Source of the DNA: Alistipes sp.
GTDB taxonomy: Bacteria > Bacteroidota > Bacteroidia > Bacteroidales > Rikenellaceae
Assembly: GCA_017631055.1 (NCBI GenBank)
Contig: JAGBTZ010000049.1
Location: 18,334-82,333, forward strand
Length of the DNA stretch: 64,000 nucleotides
Direction: 5' to 3'
Under the pieces are notes generated by a model, which was not told the DNA's origin, did not search any database, and saw only the letters and a list, made by a program, of their open reading frames with translations. Positions within the stretch are counted from its first letter, which is position 1. Each line of letters starts with the position of its first letter. A program made the position numbers and the translations under genes. Shown here in pieces: positions 24,166 through 31,890 of this stretch.

Positions 24166-25603
24166 TGGCCGTACCAACCGCATAAACATCTTTGATGGCG
24201 TCGATTTCAAGACGGTATTCCTCTATATCGCCTTGACAATAGTGGGTGTGCTCTGTATCACCTCTGCCTCGTTTAATGCCGGTGAGGAGGAGTTCTTCTC
24301 GTTTGCGCACAACCACACCAAGCAGTTGATGTGGCTCGGAGTTGCGTGGGTTGTGGCCTTTGTGGTGATGATGCTCGATAGTCGCTATTTCCACATGTTG
24401 TCCTACCCGGCATACTTGGGCGGTATTCTGCTCTTGGTGGCGGTGTTGCTGTTTGGTCGTGAGGTAAATGGCGCTAAAGCGTGGTTTCAGTTCGGCTCGA
24501 TAAGGGTGCAACCTGTGGAGTTTGCCAAAATTGCCATTGCGTTGGCTGTGGCGAGGATGATGAGTGGCTATTCGTTTGCGATAAACCGCCCGAGCAACCT
24601 CTTCCGACTTGGGGCGATGTTGTTGCTACCGTTGTCGATTATTGTCTTGCAGAACGATACCGGCTCGGGTATCGTGCTGGGTTCATTCCTCTTTGTGTTC
24701 TATCGCGAGGGGCTCAATAAGTGGCTCTGCATCCCGATTTTGCTCGTGGCACTGCTCTTTATCGTGTCGTTTTTGGTGACACCAACGGCGATGCTTATCT
24801 CGCTTATTGTGATATTTACCCTCTCGGAGATTATGATGAATCGCCTCTGGCGTAGCCGAGTGGTGGCGCTGGCTGCGGTATTCCTCGGCTCGATGGTGTT
24901 GCACTGGTTGTTGCGCCTGTGCGGAGTTGGGTGGGAGTACTATGTTTCGCTTATGATCTCCTCATTTGTGGGGGTGGCGGTGGCTGCTGTTTATGCCTTT
25001 AGAGCCAATCTGCGCAATATCTTCGTGCTGCTGGCGCTCTATCTGGCTTCGATGATATTCCTGCCTACGACCGAACATATATTCAACAATATCCTCAAAC
25101 CCCACCAGCAAAATCGTATTCTGGTCTTTCTGGGTGCGATTGAGGATTTGCGAGGTCAGGGGTATAATGTCCACCAGTCGAAGATTGCTATCGGCTCGGG
25201 AGGTCTTTTCGGTAAGGGCTTTATGCAGGGTACGCAGATTAAGTACAACTTCGTGCCCGAGAAGCATACCGACTTTATCTTCTGCACCGTGGGCGAGGAG
25301 TGGGGCTTCCTGGGAGCCTTGGTTGTGTTGGGATTGATGTGTGCGCTGATTTTGCGACTGATGAAGATGGGAGAGCGTAGTGGCGAGCCCTTTACTCGAG
25401 TCTATTGCTATTGCGTGGCATCCATTCTGCTATTCCATACGCTTGTGAATGTCGGTATGACTATCGGATTGATGCCTGTGATGGGTATCCCTCTGCCATT
25501 TATCAGCTACGGAGGCTCCTCGCTGATTGCCTTTACCATTATGCTCTTTATCGCAATCAATCTCGATGCCTCGACCCGTACCGAAATCGGACATCGGATA
25601 TAG
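24155..25603 (+). CDS. rodA: Peptidoglycan glycosyltransferase RodA (SEDS family)
   Basis: 482 aa from ATG 24155, inside the 3' end of mrdA; this start gives the usual short cytoplasmic lead. About ten membrane helices. SEDS features: QPVEFAKIAIALAV, QNDTGSGIVLGSFLF, GLFGKGFMQGTQIKYNFVPEKHTDFIF with the catalytic-loop Asp region, and MGIPLPFISYGGSSLI near the end. At 482 aa it is longer than typical RodA (about 370-420), the extra part lying around the middle helices. It polymerises lipid II in the elongasome. A GCCATTA heptamer array follows the gene. Confidence 0.96.
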   Translation: MINNGRTNRINIFDGVDFKTVFLYIALTIVGVLCITSASFNAGEEEFFSFAHNHTKQLMWLGVAWVVAFVVMMLDSRYFHMLSYPAYLGGILLLVAVLLFGREVNGAKAWFQFGSIRVQPVEFAKIAIALAVARMMSGYSFAINRPSNLFRLGAMLLLPLSIIVLQNDTGSGIVLGSFLFVFYREGLNKWLCIPILLVALLFIVSFLVTPTAMLISLIVIFTLSEIMMNRLWRSRVVALAAVFLGSMVLHWLLRLCGVGWEYYVSLMISSFVGVAVAAVYAFRANLRNIFVLLALYLASMIFLPTTEHIFNNILKPHQQNRILVFLGAIEDLRGQGYNVHQSKIAIGSGGLFGKGFMQGTQIKYNFVPEKHTDFIFCTVGEEWGFLGALVVLGLMCALILRLMKMGERSGEPFTRVYCYCVASILLFHTLVNVGMTIGLMPVMGIPLPFISYGGSSLIAFTIMLFIAINLDASTRTEIGHRI

Positions 25604-25607
25604 GTTG

Positions 25608-25665
25608 GCCATTAGCCATTAGCCATTAGCCGTTAGCCGTTTGCCATTAGCCATTAGCCATTAGC
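25608..25665. repeat. Heptamer tandem repeat (GCCATTA family, 8 units)
   Basis: Eight 7-base units in register: GCCATTA three times, GCCGTTA, GCCGTTT, GCCATTA three times, ending in GC. It fills most of the 70 bases between the convergent rodA and glycosyltransferase genes and is the longest array of this family in the window. Confidence 0.9.
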
Positions 25666-25673
25666 TTGCTCTG

Positions 25674-26612
25674 CTATAATCCTTTGCGTGCAATGAGCCA
25701 CGCAAGACGATTGTAGATATTGAGTGCCGTAGCACGCCAACCGATGGGTAGGGCGTTCAGTAGTCGCACCTTACGCAATGCACGGCGATGGAGGCGTGTG
25801 TAGCCGAAGAAATTAACCGCACGGCGAGCCTCATTGGTCCCACCCTTGACACTCTGGACAAGAGCTTTACCCAACGCTACACGGGCGAGATATTCGTTGC
25901 TCAGGTCGGTGGCTGTGGGGTCGTATAACTCCTCCAACGAGTGGTGGCTCTGCTCGGGGCGATAGATTGCAGCCGAGCGATTTTCGCCACTACGAGAGTA
26001 ATCGACAAGCGGAGTGGGCGAGATGCAGACCTTGGCCGAGCGAGCAATCTTTGTCCACAGATATTGATCCTCACCCATACGCATACCCTCAGGGAAACCG
26101 CCTAAGCTGATTGCGAGTGAACGATTGAGAGTCGTTGCCGATGGGATGAGAACGTAATGGCGTTGCGACTCGGCAAAGAAGTCGACAATGCCTCTGCTTT
26201 GGGGTGTGTCGCCAATAGCTTGCTGCTCACCATCTATAACATAAAATCCTGTGGCATAGGCTCCGCAGTCGGGGTAGTCGGCAATCAGATGGCAAATCTC
26301 GGCAAGGTAACCCTCTCTCCACCTATCATCTCCATCGAGCAGTGCAATATATTCGCCTTCGGCCATCTCGATTGCTCGATTGCGGGCAGCACTCACGCCG
26401 CTATTGGGTTGGTGCAGGAGTCTGATTGCGGGATTGGAGGCGGCCAACGCCTCGACAATCTCGCCACTGCCGTCAGTCGAGCCGTCATCAATGACAATAA
26501 TCTCGCGGGGCGTAACACTCTGAGCCTCGATTGAAGCGATGGCTCGGGCGATGCTTTCACGCTTGTTGTAGAGCGGAATTATTACCGATATTTCATTTGC
26601 TATCGTCTGCAT
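25674..26612 (-). CDS. Glycosyltransferase family 2
   Basis: 312 aa from ATG 26612; an open frame extends about 100 codons further but is low-complexity and antisense to the next gene. GT-A fold: EISVIIPLYNKRESIARAI, the nucleotide-sugar motif IVIDDGSTDGSGEIVEAL and the DxD-like LLDGDDRW (about 95); RAVNFFGYTRLHRRAL near the C-terminus is a basic amphipathic region suited to membrane contact. It likely adds a sugar to an envelope glycan. Its promoter is interlocked with that of the divergent DUF115-like gene 38 bp away. Confidence 0.9.
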   Translation of the reverse strand: MQTIANEISVIIPLYNKRESIARAIASIEAQSVTPREIIVIDDGSTDGSGEIVEALAASNPAIRLLHQPNSGVSAARNRAIEMAEGEYIALLDGDDRWREGYLAEICHLIADYPDCGAYATGFYVIDGEQQAIGDTPQSRGIVDFFAESQRHYVLIPSATTLNRSLAISLGGFPEGMRMGEDQYLWTKIARSAKVCISPTPLVDYSRSGENRSAAIYRPEQSHHSLEELYDPTATDLSNEYLARVALGKALVQSVKGGTNEARRAVNFFGYTRLHRRALRKVRLLNALPIGWRATALNIYNRLAWLIARKGL

Positions 26613-26648
26613 ATTGCAAATGTAGCGATATTTTATTAGTTTTGCAAT
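26613..26648. promoter_or_regulatory. Interlocked, nearly symmetric divergent promoters
   Basis: Plus strand: ATTG (26613-26616), 20 bp, TAGTTTTG (26637-26644), then ATG at 26651. Minus strand: ATTG (26648-26645), 20 bp, TACATTTG (26624-26617), then ATG at 26612. Each promoter's -33 element abuts the other's -7 element, so polymerase could occupy only one at a time. Both -7 elements end 4-6 bases before a start codon, which predicts leaderless or almost leaderless mRNAs. Confidence 0.65.
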
Positions 26649-26650
26649 GT

Positions 26651-27538
26651 ATGAAGGTTTCGGAGAAGATAATTTTGGCTTTGCGCCACACTTTTGACAC
26701 GGCTCTCTACTTTGCGGTGATGGCTGTGAAGGAGAATTTTCGTGACTATGTGGGTCGTGCCGGCCGAGGTGCAGCCACTCACGATAGGGTCGCAATTCTC
26801 GGTAATGGGCCCTCACTTTCGAAGGAGTTACCCTCGCTCTTGGAGCAGAAGCACGACTACGACTTTCTGGCGGTGAACTTCTTTGCCGAGGATGAGCGTT
26901 TTGCGGAGTTGAAGCCTGCATTCTATGTTTTGTCCGACCCGATGTTCTTCCGCCATACGGCTATGCAGTCGAGAGTTGATGCCCTATACCGCCTGCTTGC
27001 GGAGCGTGTGACGTGGCCGATGACTCTCTATGTTCAGTACTATAATCCCGAAAAGTTCGACTATCGAACTGCGCTGCCTAACGAGAATATCCGCATTGTA
27101 CCATTCCATACCACGCTCTATGAGGGCTTTCGTTCGGTGCGACATTGGCTCTTTAGCCACGGACTTGGCAGTGCCAACTATGGTACGGTGGTGCAGGTGG
27201 GCGAGTATATTGCCCTCCATTTGGACTATCGCCATATAGAACTCTATGGCGTTGACCACACCTTGCTCGATGGGCTTGTGGTCGATGCCGATAACCGATT
27301 CTGTCGTATCGATAGCCACTATTACGATACCGCTCCGGCCGAGCCGAAGCCCGTGATGCGTAAGGTGCCGGCCGAGCCCTATACTGTGGCGGAGTACCTT
27401 GCCGAAACGGCTCAACTCTTCCGAGGCCACGAGATTTTGCAGGAGTACGCCTCCGAACTCGGTGCTCATATTATCAACTGCACCGAACATTCGATGATAG
27501 ATGCCTATCAAAGGGCGAAAGATGGAGTTGTCCAATAA
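26651..27538 (+). CDS. DUF115/MptE-like Rossmann protein, putative glycan-modifying enzyme
   Basis: 295 aa from ATG 26651. The nucleotide-binding signature VAILGNGPSLSKEL (about residues 47-60) is that of DUF115 (6-hydroxymethylpterin diphosphokinase MptE-like) proteins, a group that also holds flagellin and capsule glycosyltransferases. LLSD-type segment YVLSDPMFFRH and HGLGSANYGTVVQVGEYIAL follow, with IELYGVDHT near 200. There is no membrane segment. Next to a family 2 glycosyltransferase, a surface-glycan role (for example a sialyltransferase-like transfer) is more likely than pterin metabolism; this is inference. Confidence 0.7.
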   Translation: MKVSEKIILALRHTFDTALYFAVMAVKENFRDYVGRAGRGAATHDRVAILGNGPSLSKELPSLLEQKHDYDFLAVNFFAEDERFAELKPAFYVLSDPMFFRHTAMQSRVDALYRLLAERVTWPMTLYVQYYNPEKFDYRTALPNENIRIVPFHTTLYEGFRSVRHWLFSHGLGSANYGTVVQVGEYIALHLDYRHIELYGVDHTLLDGLVVDADNRFCRIDSHYYDTAPAEPKPVMRKVPAEPYTVAEYLAETAQLFRGHEILQEYASELGAHIINCTEHSMIDAYQRAKDGVVQ

Positions 27539-27571
27539 AAAATCCTGTCCAACATTTTGGACAGGATTTTT
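27538..27571. terminator. Bidirectional rho-independent terminator
   Basis: AAAAATCCTGTCC (27538-27550) pairs perfectly with 27559-27571 around an 8-base loop. It overlaps the stop codon of the DUF115-like gene and serves the convergent Omp85-like gene as well. Confidence 0.93.
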
Positions 27572-27593
27572 GCTATCACTCTTACCCCTATGG

Positions 27594-29126
27594 TTAGAAT
27601 ATGTAGTTGAGTCCGATATTTACACCCGGGTTATAACGCTTCTTCATCGTGAGCTGATCGACCGGAACATTCAAGTCTGTGTTGGAGTAGACCTTGGTGT
27701 TGAGCGGAACAGCAACCTCTGCCGAGAGGATAAAGTTGCGGTTCATCGCCAACTTTAATCCCAAACCTGCGCTCATGTGCAGCTTGCGAGGCTCACCCGT
27801 ATAGATGAGGTTTTGCTCGGCCTGTGTCAGCGGCTGACCATCGAGAGTTGTACCCGTCTGGCGAATTTGCTTCATCTCGTCTAAGCGATACGCCTGTACG
27901 CACGCACCCATATCGAAGAAGGGGTTGGTTGCCAAGTAGAAGTTCTGCTTAATGAAGCGGAACGAGACGATTTTGAATCGCATCTCGAAGTTAGCCCATG
28001 CATAACCATCGCCAATCACGCTGTTGTAGGGTACACCACGCACCGTGTTGATGCTGCCCAAGCCATCCGAAATAATCTGGCGCAAGTAGAGCGTATTGAT
28101 GTTTTGCAATGTGTAGTAGGGCGAATTGCCGGCCAACTTGCCCTGATATGCAAGGTGATAGGCAAAGGTAATCTTATCCTGCCAAACGGGCACATAGTGA
28201 CGGAAGTGGGCTGCCAACTTGAGGTAGTGGTAGGCATCTGCACCCTTGCGACCATTCAAGAAGTCGGGAGAGCCGTAGGCGTATACCTCTGCCCAGATAC
28301 CGCGCGAGGGGTCAGCCTCGTGTTCGCGACTATCGTAAACCAATCCGGCCTTAAACTCGATATGGTGACCACCATGTGCCTCACTCGGACGGATAAGACC
28401 CGCCTTCTGATACAACTGCCAAAGCGATGCAGAGTGGATACCCTGGCTCAAGAGGTAGTTGTTGGCCTCAACCGAGTCGTATGCCGGTGAGCCGTTCTTC
28501 TTGAGGGTGATATTCTGGACATCGTACCACCAATACGAAACACCCGCAGCCCAACGGAACTTATTGGATGTTATGTTGCCCTGGAAGTCGGCCATTACGC
28601 GCAACATATCTCGGCGCACGTTGTACATAGCCACTCGGTTCATCTGCTTTTTACCGCTCGCCAAATCCTGGAAGTAGGGCGAAGCCGCACCATTGAAGCC
28701 CATAAACGGGTACATCTGTGCTAAGATGTAGGTTGCAGCTGCCGTGAGGCGTACCTTCGGTATCAGATACTTCGAATCGTAGAAGAAGTGAAGCTTGACC
28801 TGATCCTTTGTGGTCCACGACAAATCGACATTGAACTTATGCTTGTAACCCGGGTAGGTCGAGCCATCGCCATAGTCGAAAATTTCACACAGAGCACCAA
28901 TCTGAAATCCTGTGTCGCTATTGAAACCAATCGAGGGGAATGGTGCGAAATTCCAACCTTTCTTTACGGTCTGCTTCTTCGAATCGGAGTCGGTCGCCAC
29001 GCTTTGCTCCTTTTTTGACTTCTTCTCGGTTGCGGTAGCATCCGACTCTGTTGCAATGCCATTGGCATAAATGCTTGATGTCATCAGCGTTGCAAACAAT
29101 AGTGTTACGATGTGCTTAATCTTCAT
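27594..29126 (-). CDS. Omp85-superfamily outer membrane beta-barrel without POTRA domains
   Basis: 510 aa. Signal peptide (MKIKHIVTLLFATLMTSSIYA), then a Lys/Ser-rich linker to about residue 55, then a continuous 16-strand-type barrel beginning GWNFAPFPSIGFNSDTGFQIG and ending in NIGLNYIF with a C-terminal Phe. SINTVRGVPYNSVIGDGYAW is the conserved RGY-like lid loop of the surface-antigen barrel, here with the RG pair. No POTRA repeats fit in the short N-terminal part, so it is not BamA or TamA. Its role is unknown; the acyltransferase gene lies 12 nt upstream, which suggests envelope lipid function. Confidence 0.78.
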   Translation of the reverse strand: MKIKHIVTLLFATLMTSSIYANGIATESDATATEKKSKKEQSVATDSDSKKQTVKKGWNFAPFPSIGFNSDTGFQIGALCEIFDYGDGSTYPGYKHKFNVDLSWTTKDQVKLHFFYDSKYLIPKVRLTAAATYILAQMYPFMGFNGAASPYFQDLASGKKQMNRVAMYNVRRDMLRVMADFQGNITSNKFRWAAGVSYWWYDVQNITLKKNGSPAYDSVEANNYLLSQGIHSASLWQLYQKAGLIRPSEAHGGHHIEFKAGLVYDSREHEADPSRGIWAEVYAYGSPDFLNGRKGADAYHYLKLAAHFRHYVPVWQDKITFAYHLAYQGKLAGNSPYYTLQNINTLYLRQIISDGLGSINTVRGVPYNSVIGDGYAWANFEMRFKIVSFRFIKQNFYLATNPFFDMGACVQAYRLDEMKQIRQTGTTLDGQPLTQAEQNLIYTGEPRKLHMSAGLGLKLAMNRNFILSAEVAVPLNTKVYSNTDLNVPVDQLTMKKRYNPGVNIGLNYIF

Positions 29127-29138
29127 GGCTACAACATT

Positions 29139-30479
29139 TTAATTGTTACTGAACATGATTTTTCTAATCTCTTTATATTTCTCTCTCAATGCTTTGTTGC
29201 GATGTAGGCGCATATCTGATATTATCAGACGGATAAGACGATAGACCTCCTGTGCTACAATCGGAGCAGGCAGCAGTGCCAATGTTATGGGCAGTGCCCA
29301 CTGCCACGGCAAGCAAGCGTAGGCTACAATTGCATAGATTATCATCAGCAGTGGCCACAACAGAATGCTCACCAGATAGCGCACCGAGTTGTGGAAGGCG
29401 CCATCCTTGAACAATCCGCACAACTTAGCCAAAACACCCGTAAGTGGCAGTGCAAAGATGGTTGCCGGTATCGAATAGGGGAGTGATATAATCAGCAACA
29501 GATACTTCATCACTTGCGACAGGGTGAAGTTGCGCACCGCAACCGAAGCCAAACTGATATCGCTCTTCAGGCGCATTTCAGCCGCCTCCTTGCCCAACGA
29601 GAGCACCTTTTCGGCTACCTCTGGCTTCTCCTCGCGCAGGCGGGTAATCTGCTCCACGGTGGCGTTGTTGGCCTCGAAGAAGAGCTCCATACGCCTTGCC
29701 TTGCGCCACTTTTTATCGCTACGACGCAGATGCCTTACACGGCGCTTAACCACCGCAGCACACACCTCGTGTGTACCTTCGTAGTGCTCATCATTCGGGA
29801 TATAAAATATCGCCTCCTTCAAATGCTCGTCAAGCAGCGCTTTGATAGCGTTCATCTGCTCGGGAACGGTCATCTCGGAGTGAGAAGCAAGGAATTTTTG
29901 AACATTTATCGGCTCGCCAACCTGTACACGCACGGTCGAACGAAAACGGAAGAAGTTTCCGTAACGCATACCCACCGGCACGATGTAGAGCGGCATATCG
30001 GGCATCAGTTCCTGAGCCTGGAACGCTATGCGGAAGATACCCTTCGCCAAGGGTTGTGCCGAGTATTTGGTCTGATGTTGACCCTCGGGGAAGATGCAAA
30101 ACGGTACCTTGTCGCGCAATACGTCGACCGCCTTTTCGATAGTCTCGTTATTCTTGCGCACCTCGTCAGCACCGTCACGCATACGCATAATCGGCATAAT
30201 TTTGAGCCAACGAAATATCTTGGCAAGGATAGGCTTGCGGAAGATGTCAGCTCTGGCCACGAAGACCTTAGCCTTGTGGTCCATAGCCAAAATTACCAAT
30301 GCATCCATCAATGCGTTGGTGTGGTTGGGAGCATAGATTATAGCCCCATCTTGAGGAATGCGCTCCTTGCCCACATATTTAATATGTCGATACGAAAGTT
30401 TAAGTGCGAAATCCACGTAGTAACGCAGAAAATCGTACATAAAATCGTAATCTTGTATCTTCTTCTCTCGCTTTGCCAT
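29139..30479 (-). CDS. Lysophospholipid acyltransferase (PlsC-like) with C-terminal membrane domain
   Basis: 446 aa. The acyltransferase domain spans about residues 20-230: block I is APNHTNALMDALVI, with five residues between His and Asp (HX5D) rather than the usual four, block III is CIFPEGQH and block IV IVPVGMRYG. A helical linker (ELFFEANNATVEQITRLREE) precedes four membrane helices in the C-terminal third. It probably esterifies a glycerophospholipid or related lipid at the inner membrane. It lies 3 nt after the symporter gene and 12 nt before the Omp85-like gene on the minus strand, so the three look like an operon. Confidence 0.88.
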   Translation of the reverse strand: MAKREKKIQDYDFMYDFLRYYVDFALKLSYRHIKYVGKERIPQDGAIIYAPNHTNALMDALVILAMDHKAKVFVARADIFRKPILAKIFRWLKIMPIMRMRDGADEVRKNNETIEKAVDVLRDKVPFCIFPEGQHQTKYSAQPLAKGIFRIAFQAQELMPDMPLYIVPVGMRYGNFFRFRSTVRVQVGEPINVQKFLASHSEMTVPEQMNAIKALLDEHLKEAIFYIPNDEHYEGTHEVCAAVVKRRVRHLRRSDKKWRKARRMELFFEANNATVEQITRLREEKPEVAEKVLSLGKEAAEMRLKSDISLASVAVRNFTLSQVMKYLLLIISLPYSIPATIFALPLTGVLAKLCGLFKDGAFHNSVRYLVSILLWPLLMIIYAIVAYACLPWQWALPITLALLPAPIVAQEVYRLIRLIISDMRLHRNKALREKYKEIRKIMFSNN

Positions 30480-30482
30480 AAC

Positions 30483-31451
30483 TTAAGCCTTGGTGCCTAC
30501 TCGGCGGAAGAGAGTTGCCACCGTTAGACCTGAAATAATATGCCAAATTCCCCACAAAGCGGTGATAATCACCATACCACCATTATTATGCCATACCTCG
30601 GGCGGGAAGATTGCTGCATTGAAGAGCAGTGCCAATCCAAGACCCGAATTTTGGATGCCGGTTTCGATGGTAAGCGAACGGCGATCTTCTTTGGATACTT
30701 TCAAAAGTGTAGCACCATAAAAACCGGTACCGAGAGCACTGGCGTTGTGGATAATAACCACCACCAAGGCGCAGAGGATGGCTGCATACACAGCCCAACG
30801 AGCTTCTAATGCTGTGAGTACCTGCGTGAGCGACACGATAACCATACCTATAAACAACAGGATAGAGAGTATAGATGTGGGTCGCTTGAGTTTATTCGAA
30901 AGGTTGGGGAAGTAGCGCGAAACGATAAGTCCGAGCACGATAGGAATACCGAGAATAATTAGAATCTGGTAGAGCATATCTCCGAAAGGAATGCTCAATG
31001 TCGGAATATCGTTGTGCACCGATGCGTAACGGCAGTAGAGCGTACCCCAAAACCAGAAGTTGAAGGGCGTAACTATCGGTGCAAACGCAGTCGAGATGGC
31101 TGTCATCGAGACCGATAACTCGATATTACCCTTCGAGAGCGAAGAGATGAAGTTCGAGATATTACCGCCTGGGCACGATGCCACCAGCAACATTCCGATA
31201 GCCACCATTGGTGTAATAAATGGATTGAGTGCAACCGCAACCAGAAAGGTTACAGCCGGCAATGCCACCCATTGAAGTCCAATGCCCAAAATTACCGATT
31301 TGGGATTGCGGAATACATCTCTGAAAGTCTGCAGTTTGATGCCCAAAGCCACACCGAACATCACGAATGCTAAGATAATGTTCACAATAAACATTTCGCC
31401 TGCTCCGAGGTTGATATTCAGAGCGTCAAGATATTGTAAATGTTCCTTCAT
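30483..31451 (-). CDS. Bile acid:sodium symporter family protein
   Basis: 322 aa with about nine or ten membrane helices. BASS/SBF family features: LVASCPGGNISNFISSLSKGNIELSVSMTAIST (the crossing helix with the substrate and sodium site, starting near 88) and ETGIQNSGLGLALLF (the second crossing motif). It is an inner-membrane secondary transporter for organic anions; in gut bacteria bile salts are possible but pantoate and similar acids are also carried by this family. The -7 element TATATTTG is at 31489-31496 on the minus strand. Confidence 0.9.
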   Translation of the reverse strand: MKEHLQYLDALNINLGAGEMFIVNIILAFVMFGVALGIKLQTFRDVFRNPKSVILGIGLQWVALPAVTFLVAVALNPFITPMVAIGMLLVASCPGGNISNFISSLSKGNIELSVSMTAISTAFAPIVTPFNFWFWGTLYCRYASVHNDIPTLSIPFGDMLYQILIILGIPIVLGLIVSRYFPNLSNKLKRPTSILSILLFIGMVIVSLTQVLTALEARWAVYAAILCALVVVIIHNASALGTGFYGATLLKVSKEDRRSLTIETGIQNSGLGLALLFNAAIFPPEVWHNNGGMVIITALWGIWHIISGLTVATLFRRVGTKA

Positions 31452-31488
31452 ATATTATGAGTTTTAATTTCCTGTTCTCTACAACTTA

Positions 31489-31496
31489 CAAATATA
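31489..31496 (-). promoter_or_regulatory. Symporter operon -7 element
   Basis: Minus strand TATATTTG, matching TAnnTTTG, about 38 nt before the symporter start. No clear -33 partner. Confidence 0.5.
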
Positions 31497-31554
31497 TAAT
31501 ATATTTTGTAAAATTAGACTTATTGGATAGAAAATAGGTCTTTATACCTATTGG

Positions 31555-31678
31555 GAGAAGTTGTGAAAATGGCGAAATTCTGCGTTATGCTCATCCTCAA
31601 AATGCTCACATACCTCGAGTATGCTCCGCTTTTTCGGATTTCGCAAGCCTTGAATTTCATCCATTTTGACAACTTCTC
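31555..31678. repeat. 124-bp hairpin element, copy B
   Basis: GAGAAGTTGTGAAAATGG (31555-31572) and CCATTTTGACAACTTCTC (31661-31678) pair at 17 of 18 positions, extended inward by GAAATTC (31574-31580) with GAATTTC (31652-31658). The inner stem is CATAC/GTATG (31609-31613, 31619-31623). The strings CTCAAAATGCTCA (31596), CTCCGCTTTTTCGG (31624) and TTCGCAAGCCT (31640) sit at exactly the offsets seen in copy A at 775-898, with no gap over 124 bases. Confidence 0.75.
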
Positions 31679-31691
31679 TTTCGGGCTGAAG

Positions 31692-31729
31692 AAAATGGCG
31701 AAATTCTGCGTTATACTTATCCTCAAAAT
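31692..31729. repeat. Partial direct copy of the hairpin element (left part only)
   Basis: AAAATGGCGAAATTCTGCG and what follows, through CCTCAAAATAG, repeats 31566-31603 with few changes, then stops. The string TTTCGGGCTGAA lies between the full copy and this fragment, and GGGCTGAA also follows copy A at 907-914. Confidence 0.7.
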
Positions 31730-31739
31730 AGAGATATTA

Positions 31740-31837
31740 ATGAGTTTAATGAATTTAATGAATTTAAGGTGTTCCCCTAATTTCCCTAATCTCCCTAATC
31801 TCCCCAGTTTCCACAATCTCCCCAGTCTCCCCATCCA
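31740..31837. repeat. Two nonamer tandem arrays; C-rich array has G-quadruplex potential on minus strand
   Basis: Three units ATGAGTTTA/ATGAATTTA at 31740-31766. Then seven 9-base units at 31775-31837 of the type CCCTAATCT or CCCCAGTCT. The minus strand of the second array has repeated GGG or GGGG runs separated by 5-6 bases (some TTAGGG-like). Nine C follow at 31853-31861. Confidence 0.8.
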
Positions 31838-31865
31838 ACTCATCCACATCCACCCCCCCCCAACA

Positions 31866-31890
31866 AAAAAAGGGCTTAAAGCCCTTTTTT
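31866..31890 (-). terminator. Terminator overlapping the 3' end of the EEP gene
   Basis: AAAAAAGGGCT (31866-31876) pairs with AGCCCTTTTTT (31880-31890). The stem encodes the last codons (KKGL and stop) of the gene, and a T-run follows on the minus strand. Confidence 0.9.

Larger units (their letters stand above)
31452..31875. other. Repeat-dense 424-base intergenic region
   Basis: It contains, left to right: the symporter leader and -7 element (31489-31496), hairpin element copy B (31555-31678), a partial repeat of that element (31692-31729), a nonamer AT-rich array (31740-31766), a nonamer C-rich array (31775-31837), nine C (31853-31861) and the terminator of the EEP gene. I see no credible gene here. 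Confidence 0.8.

Noticed and set aside
25608-25665. Possible CRISPR array
   Set aside because: Units are 7 bases with no spacers; no cas gene in the window.
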